Assembly: GCF_035751725.1 (NCBI RefSeq)
Contig: NZ_CP142104.1
Coordinates: 5,146,001 to 5,210,000, forward strand
Source of the DNA: Pseudomonas frederiksbergensis
GTDB taxonomy: Bacteria; Pseudomonadota; Gammaproteobacteria; Pseudomonadales; Pseudomonadaceae
DNA: 64,000 nt
Reading direction: 5' to 3'
Shown one piece after another: positions 12,241 to 21,924 of this stretch. The translations under genes and the position numbers were made by a program. Each line of letters begins with the position of its first letter. Position 1 is the first letter of the stretch. A model generated the notes under the pieces. It made no database searches. It was not told the origin of the DNA and saw only the letters and a list, made by a program, of their open reading frames with translations.

Positions 12241-12271
12241 ATGGCCCCGTGCCGCAAAGGAACGGGGCCAT
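12241..12271 (-). terminator. Intercistronic hairpin between dacA and the DUF493 gene
   Basis: A perfect 9-bp stem (12241-12249 with 12263-12271, ATGGCCCCG/CGGGGCCAT) around a 13-base loop, 18 bases after the dacA stop. No T-run follows, so it may attenuate or stabilise an mRNA end rather than fully terminate. The lip genes may therefore be less expressed than dacA. Confidence 0.45.
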
Positions 12272-12289
12272 GCAGGTCAACACTTGAAA

Positions 12290-13447
12290 TCAGTTGAACA
12301 AGCCGTAGAAGAATAGACGGATGCTATCCCACATGCGGCGGAAAATACCACCTTCCTCGACCGCGTCCAGCGCGATCAGGTCGGCGCTGTGCACCACTTT
12401 GTCGTCCAGTTTGACTTCGACTTTACCGATCACGTCGCCCTTGGCGATCGGCGCGGTCAGTTGCGGGTTCATGGTCATGCTGGCGGCGAGCTTCTTGAGC
12501 TGGCCTTTAGGCAAGGTCATGGTCAGGTCTTGGGCCAGGCCGGCCTTGACCTGGTTGGTCGAGCCTTTCCAGACCTGGGCCTGGGCCAGTTCGGTGCCCT
12601 TCTGGTAGAAGGTCTGGGTTTCGAAGAAGCGGAAACCGTAGGTCAGCAGCTTCTGGGTCTCGGCGGCGCGGGCCACTTCGCTGTTGGTGCCGAAGACCAC
12701 GGCAATCAGGCGCATGCCGTCACGAACAGCCGACGACACCATGCAATAGCCGGCTTCCTCGGTGTGGCCGGTCTTCAGGCCGTCGACTGTCTTGTCGCGC
12801 CACAGCAGCAGATTGCGGTTGGGTTGCTTGATGCCGTTCCAGAAGAATTCCTTCTGGGAGTAGATGGCGTAGTGCGCCGGGTCTTCATGAATGATTGCCC
12901 GGGCCAGGGTCGCCATGTCGTGAGCCGACGAATAGTGCTCCGGGTTCGGCAGGCCGGTGGGGTTCATGAAGTGGCTGTTGGTCATGCCCAGGTCGGCGAC
13001 GGTCTTGTTCATCATGTCGGCGAACGCGTCTTCGCTGCCGGCAATGTGTTCGGCCAAGGCGACGCTGGCGTCGTTACCGGACTGGATGATGATGCCGTGC
13101 AGCAGGTCGCTGACGGTCACTTGCGAACCGACCTTGATGAACATCCGCGAACCGCCGGTACGCCAGGCGTTTTCGCTGACGGTCACCGGATCGTTTTCGC
13201 CGATCTGGCCACGACGGATTTCCAGCGTGGCGATATAGGCGGTCATCAGCTTGGTCAGGCTGGCCGGTGGCAGACGCTGGTCACCGTTGTTCTCTACCAG
13301 CACCTCGCCGCTGCTGGCATCCATGAGCACAAAGGATTTGGCGGCCAATTGAGGGGGCGCCGGCATCATCTCGACCGCGAACGCGGCTGGTGAGAGGAGC
13401 AGCGGGACTAGCAGGCAAAGGCGTTTGGCAAAGGTGGTGATGTTCAT
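12290..13447 (-). CDS. dacA: D-alanyl-D-alanine carboxypeptidase (PBP5/6 type)
   Basis: Removes the terminal D-Ala of peptidoglycan pentapeptides in the periplasm. The 385-residue protein has a cleavable signal peptide (MNITTFAKRLCLLVPLLLSPAAFA). The three penicillin-binding motifs are present: SLTK (Ser63, Lys66), SGN (IQSGNDAS) and KTG (GLKTGHTEEAG). The PBP5 C-terminal beta domain and an amphipathic anchor (WDSIRLFFYGLFN) follow, so it should sit on the outer face of the inner membrane. The start is set at 13447 by the signal peptide; an upstream open stretch of 30 codons is not signal-like. The PAO1 gene here is called dacC, from memory. Confidence 0.96.
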   Translation of the reverse strand: MNITTFAKRLCLLVPLLLSPAAFAVEMMPAPPQLAAKSFVLMDASSGEVLVENNGDQRLPPASLTKLMTAYIATLEIRRGQIGENDPVTVSENAWRTGGSRMFIKVGSQVTVSDLLHGIIIQSGNDASVALAEHIAGSEDAFADMMNKTVADLGMTNSHFMNPTGLPNPEHYSSAHDMATLARAIIHEDPAHYAIYSQKEFFWNGIKQPNRNLLLWRDKTVDGLKTGHTEEAGYCMVSSAVRDGMRLIAVVFGTNSEVARAAETQKLLTYGFRFFETQTFYQKGTELAQAQVWKGSTNQVKAGLAQDLTMTLPKGQLKKLAASMTMNPQLTAPIAKGDVIGKVEVKLDDKVVHSADLIALDAVEEGGIFRRMWDSIRLFFYGLFN

Positions 13448-13617
13448 CCGTCTCTCGAAATCGCTAATGGAAACTGCCCGGGGGCAATACTGAACAGGCA
13501 GCCTTCTAACGGGCCGCCGCGCATTATAGTTGCTCACTCACAACCCTTGCCGGGCTTTTGTTATTCGTAGAGCCAACAACCTGACCCGCTCGAACCGCAA
13601 GCGGGCCATCATTCAAA

Positions 13618-14643
13618 TCATTCTGCGGTGACCAGGCTCGGCGAACCGAGATTGGCCAGGCGCACGCTGTTCTGCACCTGCTGGACCTCACCCGGAGAAC
13701 CGATCGGCCCCAGGCGCACCCGATGCAGTGTCTGCTGGTTGCGCACGATCGAGCTGATGAACACCGGCGCGCTGACCATCGAGCTCAGCTTCGACCTCAG
13801 CAGCTCTGCAGCGTCCGGGTTGGCGAACGCGCCCACTTGAAGATACTGGCCAGACGCTGTTGCAGAAGCGTTTTTTTTTGCATCAATCTGCACGGGCACC
13901 ACGGCCGCCGCGTGTTGCTGCGGCGGCGGCGTCCACTGCTCGACCGTACCGGTGGAAGCCGTCACGGTTGGCGCGGCATTCTGCGCCACTTTCGGCTCGT
14001 TGAGCATCAAAGGCGCCGGACGGCCGCGTTGGGCCCACCATTCCTGCGGATCGATGCCCTCGACCTTGACCCGGGCGGTGCCGGTTTCAGCGTAACCGAG
14101 CTTTTTCGCCGCCGCATACGACAAGTCGATGATGCGGTCGGAATAGAACGGCCCACGGTCGTTGACCCGCAGGATCACCGTCTTGTTGTTGTCCAGGTTG
14201 GTCACCCGCACGTAACTGGGCAGCGGCAGGGTCTTGTGGGCCGCGCTCATGCCGTAGAGGTCGTAGACCTCGCCATTGGCGGTGTTCTGGCCATGGAACT
14301 TGGTGCCGTACCAGGAAGCCGTGCCCGAGGCGACGTAGCGCTTGGATTCCGCCATCGGGAAATAGGTCTTGCCCAGCACCGTGTACGGGTTGGCCTTGTA
14401 GGGGCCGGTGTGCAGGGTCGGCGTGGCGTCGGGAATGCGCGAGACATCCACGTCCCACCATGGCGCGCCGTCCTTGTGGGCCCGGTTGATGTCCAGGCCC
14501 GGCGTCGCCCGCACGACGTTGGTGTTTTTCTGGGTCGGTGCGCGGCTGGTCGAACAACTGACGACCAGCAACGACAACGCCGCCAATGCCACCAGCTTGA
14601 GGGGCCTGGCTTTCAGGGGTTGATAGGTAGGCAATGCCTGCAT
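13618..14643 (-). CDS. rlpA: Endolytic peptidoglycan transglycosylase RlpA
   Basis: RlpA of Pseudomonas is an outer-membrane lipoprotein that cuts denuded glycan strands at the septum. The 341-residue product has a lipobox (LLVVSC, Cys30), the double-psi beta-barrel with SGTASWYG, the catalytic-site block FHGQNTANGE and RVNDRGPF, and a C-terminal SPOR domain (YLQVGAFANPDAAELL) that targets septal denuded glycan. Its ATG overlaps the stop of the upstream transglycosylase gene (TAATG). A run of T at 13870 interrupts the complementary strand within the linker, of no known consequence. Confidence 0.95.
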   Translation of the reverse strand: MQALPTYQPLKARPLKLVALAALSLLVVSCSTSRAPTQKNTNVVRATPGLDINRAHKDGAPWWDVDVSRIPDATPTLHTGPYKANPYTVLGKTYFPMAESKRYVASGTASWYGTKFHGQNTANGEVYDLYGMSAAHKTLPLPSYVRVTNLDNNKTVILRVNDRGPFYSDRIIDLSYAAAKKLGYAETGTARVKVEGIDPQEWWAQRGRPAPLMLNEPKVAQNAAPTVTASTGTVEQWTPPPQQHAAAVVPVQIDAKKNASATASGQYLQVGAFANPDAAELLRSKLSSMVSAPVFISSIVRNQQTLHRVRLGPIGSPGEVQQVQNSVRLANLGSPSLVTAE

Positions 14644-15653
14644 TATTTGACGCCCCGTGCTTTGACCAGCTCTTCAGACAGTTGATATACAGCCATGGCG
14701 TACATCACGCTGCGGTTATAACGCGTAATCGCGTAGAAATTCTTCAGGCCCATCCAATATTCAGGGCCCTGCTCGCCTTCCAGGCGCATCGCGGTGACCG
14801 GCATGTCATCACGCAGCGCATCATGACTCGACCAGCCCAACGCTCGCAACTCCCCGACGGTTTTCGTCGGCTCGATGCCTTCGGTCAAGCCTTGGTCCAC
14901 CTGCTCGCCACGCACCTCGGCCCGGCTGACCACCGGCTCGCCGGCTTCCCAGCCGTGACGCTTGAAGTAGCTGGCAACACTGCCGATGGCATCGGTCGGG
15001 TTGGTCCAGATATTGATGTGGCCATCGCCGTCGAAGTCCACCGCGTAGGCGCGGAAACTGCTGGGCATGAATTGTGGCAGGCCCATGGCTCCGGCGTAAG
15101 AACCCTTGAGGGTCAGCGGATCGACCTGCTCTTCACGCGCCAGCAGCAAGAACTCACGCAGTTCCTTGCGGAAGAACTCGGCGCGCGGCGGGTAATCGAA
15201 GCCCAGGGTCGACAGCGCGTCGATCACCCGGAAGTTACCGGTGTTGCGGCCAAAAAAGGTCTCGACACCAATGATCGACACGATGACCTGGGCCGGCACG
15301 CCGTATTCCTGCTCGGCCCGGGCCAGGGCCGCCTCGTGCTGGCGCCAGAAGTCCACGCCCCGGGCGATACGCGCCTCGGTGATGAACATGGGCCGGTATT
15401 CGCTCCACTGCTTGACGCGCTCGGCAGGCCGGGAAATCGCGTCGAGGATCGACTGCTTGCGCTCGGCCTCGCGGAATACACCCATCAGCTGCTCGCCGGC
15501 AAACCCGTAGTCACGGGTCATTTCACCGACGAATTCGGCCACTTGCGGCGAACCTTCGTATTCGCCCGCCAAGGCATGTGGCGCACCGCCCAGGAAGCCG
15601 ACCAGGCCGACCCACGTCGCATATCGCGTCGACCAGCCACGCATTGCTTGCAT
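14643..15653 (-). CDS. sltB1: Lytic murein transglycosylase B (SltB1)
   Basis: A periplasmic MltB-family transglycosylase of 336 residues. An N-terminal signal sequence ending near PHALAG is followed by the catalytic domain with Glu131 in GVETFFGRNTGNFRV. The substrate-groove blocks SYAGAMGLPQFMPSSFRAYAVD and FDGDGHINIW also match. There is no lipobox, so it should be soluble. The start at 15653 (MQAMRGWSTRYAT) is preferred; the frame is open 12 codons further upstream. Placement between rodA and rlpA is the conserved Pseudomonas elongasome order. Confidence 0.95.
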   Translation of the reverse strand: MQAMRGWSTRYATWVGLVGFLGGAPHALAGEYEGSPQVAEFVGEMTRDYGFAGEQLMGVFREAERKQSILDAISRPAERVKQWSEYRPMFITEARIARGVDFWRQHEAALARAEQEYGVPAQVIVSIIGVETFFGRNTGNFRVIDALSTLGFDYPPRAEFFRKELREFLLLAREEQVDPLTLKGSYAGAMGLPQFMPSSFRAYAVDFDGDGHINIWTNPTDAIGSVASYFKRHGWEAGEPVVSRAEVRGEQVDQGLTEGIEPTKTVGELRALGWSSHDALRDDMPVTAMRLEGEQGPEYWMGLKNFYAITRYNRSVMYAMAVYQLSEELVKARGVK

Positions 15654-15670
15654 TGAACTCTTCACCTTAA

Positions 15671-16816
15671 TCAAACCTGCGCGATCCACTTGCGGTGGGT
15701 ATGGATCGACATCAAAACCCCAAACGCTGACAGTAGCGTCACCAGCGAAGTTCCTCCGTAGCTAATGAATGGCAACGGCACCCCCACGACCGGCAGCAGG
15801 CCACTGACCATACCGATGTTGACGAAAACATAAACAAAAAACGTCATAGTCAGGCTGCCCGCGAGCAATTTGCCGAACAAGGTCTGGGCCTGGGCGGTGA
15901 TCACCAGGCCTCGCCCGATCAATAGCAGATAGATCAGCAGCAGTACGCAGATGCCCACCAGGCCGAACTCCTCGCCCATCACGGCGATGATGAAGTCGGT
16001 GTGGCTTTCCGGCAGAAAGTCCAGGTGCGACTGGGTGCCCATCAGCCAACCCTTGCCGAACACACCGCCGGAACCGATGGCGGCCTTGGACTGGATGATG
16101 TTCCAGCCAGTGCCCAGCGGATCGCTTTCCGGATCGAGGAACGTCAATACGCGTTGCTTCTGGTAGTCGTGCATCACGAAATACCACATGGCAACCGACA
16201 CCGGTACGGCGGCGGCGATCACGCTGAGGATCCAGCGCCAGCGCAACCCGCCCATGAACAGCACGAACGCACCGCCGGCCAGGATCAGCAGCGAAGTGCC
16301 CAGGTCCGGCTGGCGCACGATGAGGATGAACGGGATACCGATCAGCAACAAACTGATACACACATGCTTGAGTTGCGGCGGCAACGAGCGCTTGGCCAAG
16401 TACCAGGCGATGGTCGCTGGCATGATGATCTTGAGGAATTCCGAAGGCTGGAAACGGATCACCCCGGGGATGTTGATCCAGCGGGTGGCGCCCATGGCGT
16501 TGTGACCCATGATGTCCACCACCACCAGCAAACCCACGCCGACCACATAGGCCAGCGGCACCCAGCGCGCCATGAAGCGCGGCTCGAGTTGGGCGATGAC
16601 GATCATCGACACCAGGCCGATGCCGAACGAGGTGGCCTGCTTGGCCAGTAGGTCCCAGTTCTTGCCACTGGCCGAATACAGCACGAAGAGGCTGCCGGCC
16701 GCCAGCGTCAGCAGCAGGATCAGCAACGGGCCGTCGATGTGCATGCGCTGCAGCAAGGTAGCGCGACGGCGCATCACATCTTCACTCGAGAGGATGCGGT
16801 CGAAATTATTCTTCAC
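15671..16816 (-). CDS. rodA: Rod-shape glycosyltransferase RodA (SEDS family)
   Basis: Polymerises lipid II into glycan strands during cell elongation, together with PBP2. About ten membrane segments are visible and the SEDS signatures are present: IRFQPSEFLKI, RQPDLGTSLLI, and the C-terminal GVPLPFISYGGTSL. The GTG at 16816 (VKNNFDRILSSEDV) gives 381 residues and overlaps the end of mrdA by 11 bases, suggesting coupled translation. An internal ATG at 16774 (MRRRATLLQRM) would give 367 residues, the length I remember for PAO1; either is possible. Confidence 0.95.
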   Translation of the reverse strand: MKNNFDRILSSEDVMRRRATLLQRMHIDGPLLILLLTLAAGSLFVLYSASGKNWDLLAKQATSFGIGLVSMIVIAQLEPRFMARWVPLAYVVGVGLLVVVDIMGHNAMGATRWINIPGVIRFQPSEFLKIIMPATIAWYLAKRSLPPQLKHVCISLLLIGIPFILIVRQPDLGTSLLILAGGAFVLFMGGLRWRWILSVIAAAVPVSVAMWYFVMHDYQKQRVLTFLDPESDPLGTGWNIIQSKAAIGSGGVFGKGWLMGTQSHLDFLPESHTDFIIAVMGEEFGLVGICVLLLIYLLLIGRGLVITAQAQTLFGKLLAGSLTMTFFVYVFVNIGMVSGLLPVVGVPLPFISYGGTSLVTLLSAFGVLMSIHTHRKWIAQV

Positions 16817-18701
16817 GGGCCGTAGCCTCCGCGCTGATCGGGCTTGCGAATTCGGGCTTGAGCTGGCCGTGCTCATCCAGCAGCCAGGCGTCCATGACCT
16901 GGCGCACCACCGGAGCGGCGACGCCGGAACCGGACTCACCGTTCTCGACCATGACCGAGACGACGATCTTCGGATCGTCGGCCGGCGCAAAGCCGACGAA
17001 CAAGGCGTGGTCGCGGTGACGTTCCTGGACCTTGGAGCGGTCGTACTTCTCACCCTGCTTGATCGCCACGACCTGGGCGGTACCGCTCTTGCCGGCAATC
17101 CGGTATTGCGCGCCGATGGAAGCCTTGCGCGCCGTCCCTCGGGCACCGTGCATCACCTGTTGCATGCCGATGTTGACCTTCTGCCAGTCCGACGGATTGC
17201 GCAGGATGATATCCGGCACCGGGTCCGGGTCCACCGGCTTCTGGCCTTCGATGGTCTTGGCCAGGTGCGGGCGATACCACTTGCCCTTGCTCGCGACCAG
17301 GGCCGTGGCCTGGGCCAGTTGCAGCGGCGTGGCCTGCATGTAGCCCTGGCCGATCCCCAGGATCAGGGTTTCACCGGGGAACCAGGCCTGGCGGCGGGTA
17401 GCGCGCTTCCACTCCCGGGACGGCATCAGGCCCGGTGACTCTTCGAACATGTCCAGGGACACTTTCTGGCCGAGACCGAACTTGTTCATGTAGGACGACA
17501 ACCGATCGATCCCCAGCTTGTGGGCCAAGTCATAAAAGTAGGTGTCATTGGAACGCATGATCGCCGTTTCCAGGTCCACGTAGCCGTCACCGGTGCGGTT
17601 CCAGTTGCGGTATTTGTGGTCGTAGTTCGGCAGTTGGTAATAGCCAGGGTCGTAGACGCGGCTCGACGCCGTGACCACGCCGGCATCCAACCCGGCAATC
17701 GCCACGGCCGGCTTGATGGTCGACCCCGGCGGATAGAGGCCGCGCAGCACGCGGTTGAACAGCGGTCGATCGATGGAATCGCGCAGCTCGGCGTAGGCTT
17801 TAAAGCTGATGCCGGTGACGAAAAGGTTCGGGTCGAAGCTGGGCTGACTGACCATCGCCAGGACTTCGCCGGTGTTGGGGTCCAACGCGACCACCGCGCC
17901 ACGCCGACCGCCGAGTGCCGCTTCAGCGGCTTCCTGCAACTTGATGTCCAGGCTCAGGACGATGTCCTTGCCGGGAATCGGGTCGGTGCGCTTGAGCACG
18001 CGCAATACGCGACCTCGGGCGTTGGTCTCGACTTCCTCGTAACCTACCTGGCCGTGCAGCTCGGCCTCGTAGAAACGCTCGATGCCGGTCTTGCCGATAT
18101 GGTGGGTGCCGCTGTAGTTGACCGGATCGAGGGTCTTGAGCTCTTTCTCGTTGATCCGCCCCATGTAGCCGACCGAGTGGGCAAAATGCGCCCCTTGGGG
18201 ATAATGCCGCACCAGTTGCGCCACCACCTCGACGCCGGGCAGGCGGAACTGGTTCACGGCAATCAGCGCGATCTGCTCTTCGGTCAGCTCGAACATGATC
18301 GGCACCGGCTCGAAGGGGCGCCGGCCCTGGCGCATGCGCTTCTCGAAGATTGCCCGATCCTCGGGCGTCAATTGCAACACTTCGACAATCACGTCGAGGA
18401 CTTTCTGCCAGTCGCCGGAACGCTCGCGAGTCATGCTCAGGCTGAAGCTGGGCCGGTTGTCCGCCACCACCACGCCGTTGCGGTCGAAAATCAGTCCGCG
18501 AGTCGGCGGAATCGGCTGCACGTGGACGCGGTTACTCTCCGACAGGGTCGAGTGGTACTCGTACTGGATGACCTGGAGGAAATACAGCCGCGCAATCAGC
18601 ACGCCGATCAGCGCGACCACGGCAATAGCGCCGAACACGACGCGGCCCCGCACCAGGCGGGCGTCTTTTTCGTGGTCCTTGATGCGGATCGGCTGGGGCA
18701 T
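16806..18701 (-). CDS. mrdA: Penicillin-binding protein 2 (PBP2), DD-transpeptidase
   Basis: Cross-links peptidoglycan during elongation, as partner of RodA; it is the target of mecillinam. The 631-residue protein has one N-terminal membrane anchor (about residues 22-42), a dimerisation/pedestal domain and a transpeptidase domain. The active-site motifs are STIK (Ser327, Lys330), SND (MRSNDTYFYD) and KSGTAQ. The start ATG at 18701 (MPQPIRIKDHEKDA) is taken because the 17 upstream open codons overlap rlmH sequence without homology. Also known as pbpA in Pseudomonas. Confidence 0.97.
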   Translation of the reverse strand: MPQPIRIKDHEKDARLVRGRVVFGAIAVVALIGVLIARLYFLQVIQYEYHSTLSESNRVHVQPIPPTRGLIFDRNGVVVADNRPSFSLSMTRERSGDWQKVLDVIVEVLQLTPEDRAIFEKRMRQGRRPFEPVPIMFELTEEQIALIAVNQFRLPGVEVVAQLVRHYPQGAHFAHSVGYMGRINEKELKTLDPVNYSGTHHIGKTGIERFYEAELHGQVGYEEVETNARGRVLRVLKRTDPIPGKDIVLSLDIKLQEAAEAALGGRRGAVVALDPNTGEVLAMVSQPSFDPNLFVTGISFKAYAELRDSIDRPLFNRVLRGLYPPGSTIKPAVAIAGLDAGVVTASSRVYDPGYYQLPNYDHKYRNWNRTGDGYVDLETAIMRSNDTYFYDLAHKLGIDRLSSYMNKFGLGQKVSLDMFEESPGLMPSREWKRATRRQAWFPGETLILGIGQGYMQATPLQLAQATALVASKGKWYRPHLAKTIEGQKPVDPDPVPDIILRNPSDWQKVNIGMQQVMHGARGTARKASIGAQYRIAGKSGTAQVVAIKQGEKYDRSKVQERHRDHALFVGFAPADDPKIVVSVMVENGESGSGVAAPVVRQVMDAWLLDEHGQLKPEFASPISAEATAREE

Positions 18702-18711
18702 GGGGGCAGGA

Positions 18712-19179
18712 TTACTTGTGATAAGGGTGCCCGGACAAGACTGTCCAGGCACGATACAACTGTTCGCCGATCAGGATCCGCACCAGCGGGTGCGGCAACG
18801 TCAGGGGCGACAACGACCAGCGTTGATCGGCCCGCGCACAGACTTCCGGCGCCAGCCCTTCCGGGCCACCGACCATGAAGTTGACCGTACGCGAATCCAA
18901 TCGCCAGCGATCGAGCTCGACCGCCAGTTGCTCGGTGCTCCAGGGCTTGCCGTGGACTTCCAAGGTGACAACGCGCTCGTTCGGCCCGACCTTGGCCAGC
19001 ATGGCTTCGCCTTCCTGGCGGATAAAGCGCGCCACGTCAGCGTTCTTGCCGCGAGTGTTGAGCGGAATTTCCACCAGTTCCAGGGCCAGCTCGGACGGAA
19101 GACGCTTGGCATATTCATGCCAGCCTTCTTCCACCCACTTGGGCATGCGAGAACCGACGGCGATCAGGCGCAGTCGCAC
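18712..19179 (-). CDS. rlmH: 23S rRNA (pseudouridine1915-N3)-methyltransferase RlmH
   Basis: A SPOUT methyltransferase that modifies pseudouridine 1915 in helix 69 of 23S rRNA. The 155-residue product matches the family from [19 protein letters not shown] to the C-terminal knot [13 protein letters not shown] and [20 protein letters not shown], ending in the conserved HPYHK. It lies 9 bases downstream of rsfS and 10 bases upstream of mrdA, so the three are likely co-transcribed. Confidence 0.97.
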   Translation of the reverse strand: MRLRLIAVGSRMPKWVEEGWHEYAKRLPSELALELVEIPLNTRGKNADVARFIRQEGEAMLAKVGPNERVVTLEVHGKPWSTEQLAVELDRWRLDSRTVNFMVGGPEGLAPEVCARADQRWSLSPLTLPHPLVRILIGEQLYRAWTVLSGHPYHK

Positions 19180-19188
19180 AGCGATCCC

Positions 19189-19683
19189 TTATTGCTGGTC
19201 TTTGTTGAGCTTGGTGAAGTGCTCATGGGTGTTTTCCGGGCTGTGGTGCGCGGCACTGGCAGAGCGGCTCTGCTCGGCGCCGGCCCACAGACGTTCCAGG
19301 TCATAGAACTGGCGCGCCGAGGCGGTCATCATGTGCACGATGACATCGTCCATGTCCAACAGGACCCAGTCGCTGTCGCCCTTGCCTTCTTCACCCAGCG
19401 GCTTGACGCCCTGGGCCTTGACCGCTTCGCGGACCTTGTCCAGCATCGCGCCGATCTGGCGGTTGGAGGTACCGGTGGCGATGATCATGTAGTCGGTGAT
19501 GCTCTGCTTCTCGCGAACGTCGATCACCTGGATGTCCTGGGCCTTGACGTCTTCCAGGGCCGCCACGGCCACCTTGACCAGCTCTTCGCCGGACAGCGCC
19601 ACGCCGGTGTGCGCTTCTACCGGCAGCGGGGCGCTCTTGAAGGTGCCCTTGCGCTTTACTTTGTTCAGGTCTTTGTCAGTCAT
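19189..19683 (-). CDS. rsfS: Ribosomal silencing factor RsfS
   Basis: RsfS binds protein L14 and blocks subunit joining when nutrients are scarce. The core runs from VKVAVAALEDVKAQDIQVIDV through SITDYMIIATGTSNRQ and GDSDWVLLDMDDVIVHMM. At 164 residues it is longer than E. coli RsfS (about 105), with an N-terminal basic extension (MTDKDLNKVKRKGTFK) and a polar C-terminal tail. The start at 19683 is the only good ATG upstream of the core; translation from a later codon is not excluded. It precedes rlmH by 9 bases. Confidence 0.94.
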   Translation of the reverse strand: MTDKDLNKVKRKGTFKSAPLPVEAHTGVALSGEELVKVAVAALEDVKAQDIQVIDVREKQSITDYMIIATGTSNRQIGAMLDKVREAVKAQGVKPLGEEGKGDSDWVLLDMDDVIVHMMTASARQFYDLERLWAGAEQSRSASAAHHSPENTHEHFTKLNKDQQ

Positions 19684-19754
19684 AAAAAACTCGTTTTGCT
19701 CATGTGTTCGGCTGCTCGGTACACGTGGATTCGTGTCGGCGGAGCACGCCTTGT

Positions 19755-20426
19755 TCAGTTCGACGCACGGTACAGACCGTGCGCATCGATGTAGGCCAGG
19801 ACCGCGTCGGGCACCAGGAAACGTACCGACTTACCGCTGGCCAGCAGTTGACGGATCTGGGTGGCGGATACCGCGAGCGGCGTCTGCCAGACGAATGCAA
19901 TCTGTCCGCTCGGCCCCTTGAGGGCCAGCGGGTCGCTCACCGAGCGCGCCGCCAGCAGGTTGCGCAAGGCATCCGGCGGTTCGCTGTCGGCATCCGGGCG
20001 TTGCAGCACCAGGATGTGGCAATGCTGGAGCAACTCTTCCCAGCGATGCCAAGTGGGCAGGCCGCAAAATGCGTCCCAGCCCAGAAGCAGAAAAACCTGG
20101 GCATCGGCGGCCAGTTCGGCGCGCATCAGCTCCAGGGTATCAATGGTGTAGGACGGTTTGTCCCGCTGCAATTCGCGGGCGTCCACCACCAACGGCGCCA
20201 CACCGGCCACCGCGCACTCGACCATCGCCAGGCGATCCCGGGCCGACACCTGCGGCGTATCCCGATGAGGCGGCCGGGCACTGGGTGTCAGGCGCAGCTC
20301 GTCGAGGGCCAGCGCGTCGGCGACTTCCAGCGCACCGCGCAAATGGCCGATGTGCACCGGGTCGAACGTACCGCCCAGGATACCGATGCGCTTTGGCGCG
20401 ATCGCCGTCACAACGGGCATCGTCAT
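19755..20426 (-). CDS. nadD: Nicotinate-mononucleotide adenylyltransferase
   Basis: Adenylates nicotinate mononucleotide to make deamido-NAD in NAD synthesis. The nucleotide-binding motif [12 protein letters not shown] is present, with [28 protein letters not shown] and the C-terminal [10 protein letters not shown] (variant of ISSTxIR). From the ATG at 20426 the protein has 223 residues. ATG at 20420 is an alternative, and the frame remains open back to 20489 within the end of proA. No strong ribosome-binding site precedes either ATG, so coupling to proA translation is plausible. Confidence 0.96.
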   Translation of the reverse strand: MTMPVVTAIAPKRIGILGGTFDPVHIGHLRGALEVADALALDELRLTPSARPPHRDTPQVSARDRLAMVECAVAGVAPLVVDARELQRDKPSYTIDTLELMRAELAADAQVFLLLGWDAFCGLPTWHRWEELLQHCHILVLQRPDADSEPPDALRNLLAARSVSDPLALKGPSGQIAFVWQTPLAVSATQIRQLLASGKSVRFLVPDAVLAYIDAHGLYRASN

Positions 20427-20454
20427 GGAGGCCAGTGGGTCGAGGTCGCCCAAG

Positions 20455-21726
20455 TCAGGCCGGCTCCTGTCCGCGCAACTGGCCATCACCGACCACGATG
20501 TACTTCTCGCAGGTCAGGCCTTCCAGACCCACCGGGCCGCGGGCGTGCAGCTTATCAGTAGAAATGCCGATCTCGGCACCCAATCCGTATTCAAAGCCGT
20601 CGGCGAAGCAGGTCGGGGTGTTGATCATCACCGAGGCCGAGTCCACTTCCGCCACGAAACGCCGGGCTTCGCCCTGGTGTTCGCTGACAATCGAGTCGGT
20701 ATGGTGGGAGCCATGGCGATTGATATGCTCGATCGCCTGGTTCAGGCCGTCGACCACGCGGATCGACAAAATCGGCGCCAGGTATTCGGTGTCCCAGTCT
20801 TCTTCCGTGGCCGCGACGGCCTCGATGATCGCCCGCGTGCGTTCGCAACCGCGCAGTTCGACGCCTTTTTCGCGGAACTGGGCAGCCATCGACGGCAGGA
20901 AATCCTTGGCTACGGCCTGGTCCACCAGCAGGGTTTCCATCGCGCCGCAGATGCCATACCGGTAAGTCTTGGCGTTGAAGGCAATGCGCTGGGCCTTCGG
21001 CAATTCGGCGTGGGCGCTGACGTAGACATGGCAAATGCCATCCAGGTGCTTGATCACCGGCACGCGGGCGTCGCGACTGACCCGTTCGATCAAGCCCTTG
21101 CCACCGCGCGGCACGATGACATCGACGAACTCGGGCATGGTGATCAGCGCGCCGACGGCCGCGCGATCGGTGGTTTCCACCACTTGCACGACGGCGGCCG
21201 GCAGGTTGGCTTCGGCCAGGCCGCGCTGGATGCACGCCGCAATGGCGCGATTGGAATGGATCGCCTCGGAACCGCCACGCAGGATGGTCGCGTTACCGGA
21301 CTTCAGGCACAGGCTCGCAGCGTCGATGGTCACGTTCGGCCGCGACTCGTAGATGATCCCGACCACGCCCAGGGGCACGCGCATCTTGCCGACCTGGATA
21401 CCCGACGGCCGATAGCTCATGTCGCGGATCGCCCCGACCGGATCCGGCAGTGCCGCGACCTGACGCAGACCGACGATCATGCCGTCGATGCGCGCCGGGG
21501 TCAGCGCCAGGCGTTCGAGCATTGCCGGTTCCAGGCCGTTGGCCCGGCCAGCGGCCAGGTCCAGCTCGTTGGCGGCGGACAACTCGGCGCGAGCAGCGTC
21601 CAGCGCGTTGGCGGCGGCCTGCAGGGCGCGGTTTTTCTGCGCGGTGCTGGCACGGCCGATGACGCGCGACGCTTCGCGGGCGGCGCGACCCAGGCGGGTC
21701 ATGTAGTCAAGAACGGACTCAGTCAT
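20455..21726 (-). CDS. proA: Gamma-glutamyl phosphate reductase
   Basis: Reduces gamma-glutamyl phosphate to glutamate semialdehyde in proline synthesis, using NADPH. The 423-residue product begins [21 protein letters not shown] and carries the aldehyde-dehydrogenase-type catalytic Cys in [13 protein letters not shown]. The C-terminal blocks [20 protein letters not shown] and [11 protein letters not shown] are typical of the family. It is the first gene of the leftward cluster, divergent from mpg across a 198-base promoter region. Confidence 0.97.
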   Translation of the reverse strand: MTESVLDYMTRLGRAAREASRVIGRASTAQKNRALQAAANALDAARAELSAANELDLAAGRANGLEPAMLERLALTPARIDGMIVGLRQVAALPDPVGAIRDMSYRPSGIQVGKMRVPLGVVGIIYESRPNVTIDAASLCLKSGNATILRGGSEAIHSNRAIAACIQRGLAEANLPAAVVQVVETTDRAAVGALITMPEFVDVIVPRGGKGLIERVSRDARVPVIKHLDGICHVYVSAHAELPKAQRIAFNAKTYRYGICGAMETLLVDQAVAKDFLPSMAAQFREKGVELRGCERTRAIIEAVAATEEDWDTEYLAPILSIRVVDGLNQAIEHINRHGSHHTDSIVSEHQGEARRFVAEVDSASVMINTPTCFADGFEYGLGAEIGISTDKLHARGPVGLEGLTCEKYIVVGDGQLRGQEPA

Positions 21727-21924
21727 GGTCTGTGTGGTCTTGGCAAAGAGGAAAGCGGCAGATTATAGCTGTCGTAACCCTCGACTAACAGCATGGACTC
21801 GCAGCGGTGACCGGCGGAGGCGCAAAACAGGCCTCAATCGTGACGGCTTCTAGGAATGTTCAGCGGTAATTAAGCTTTCCGTTGTTATCATCGCGCTACT
21901 TTTGGCCCGACTTCATCCATCGCC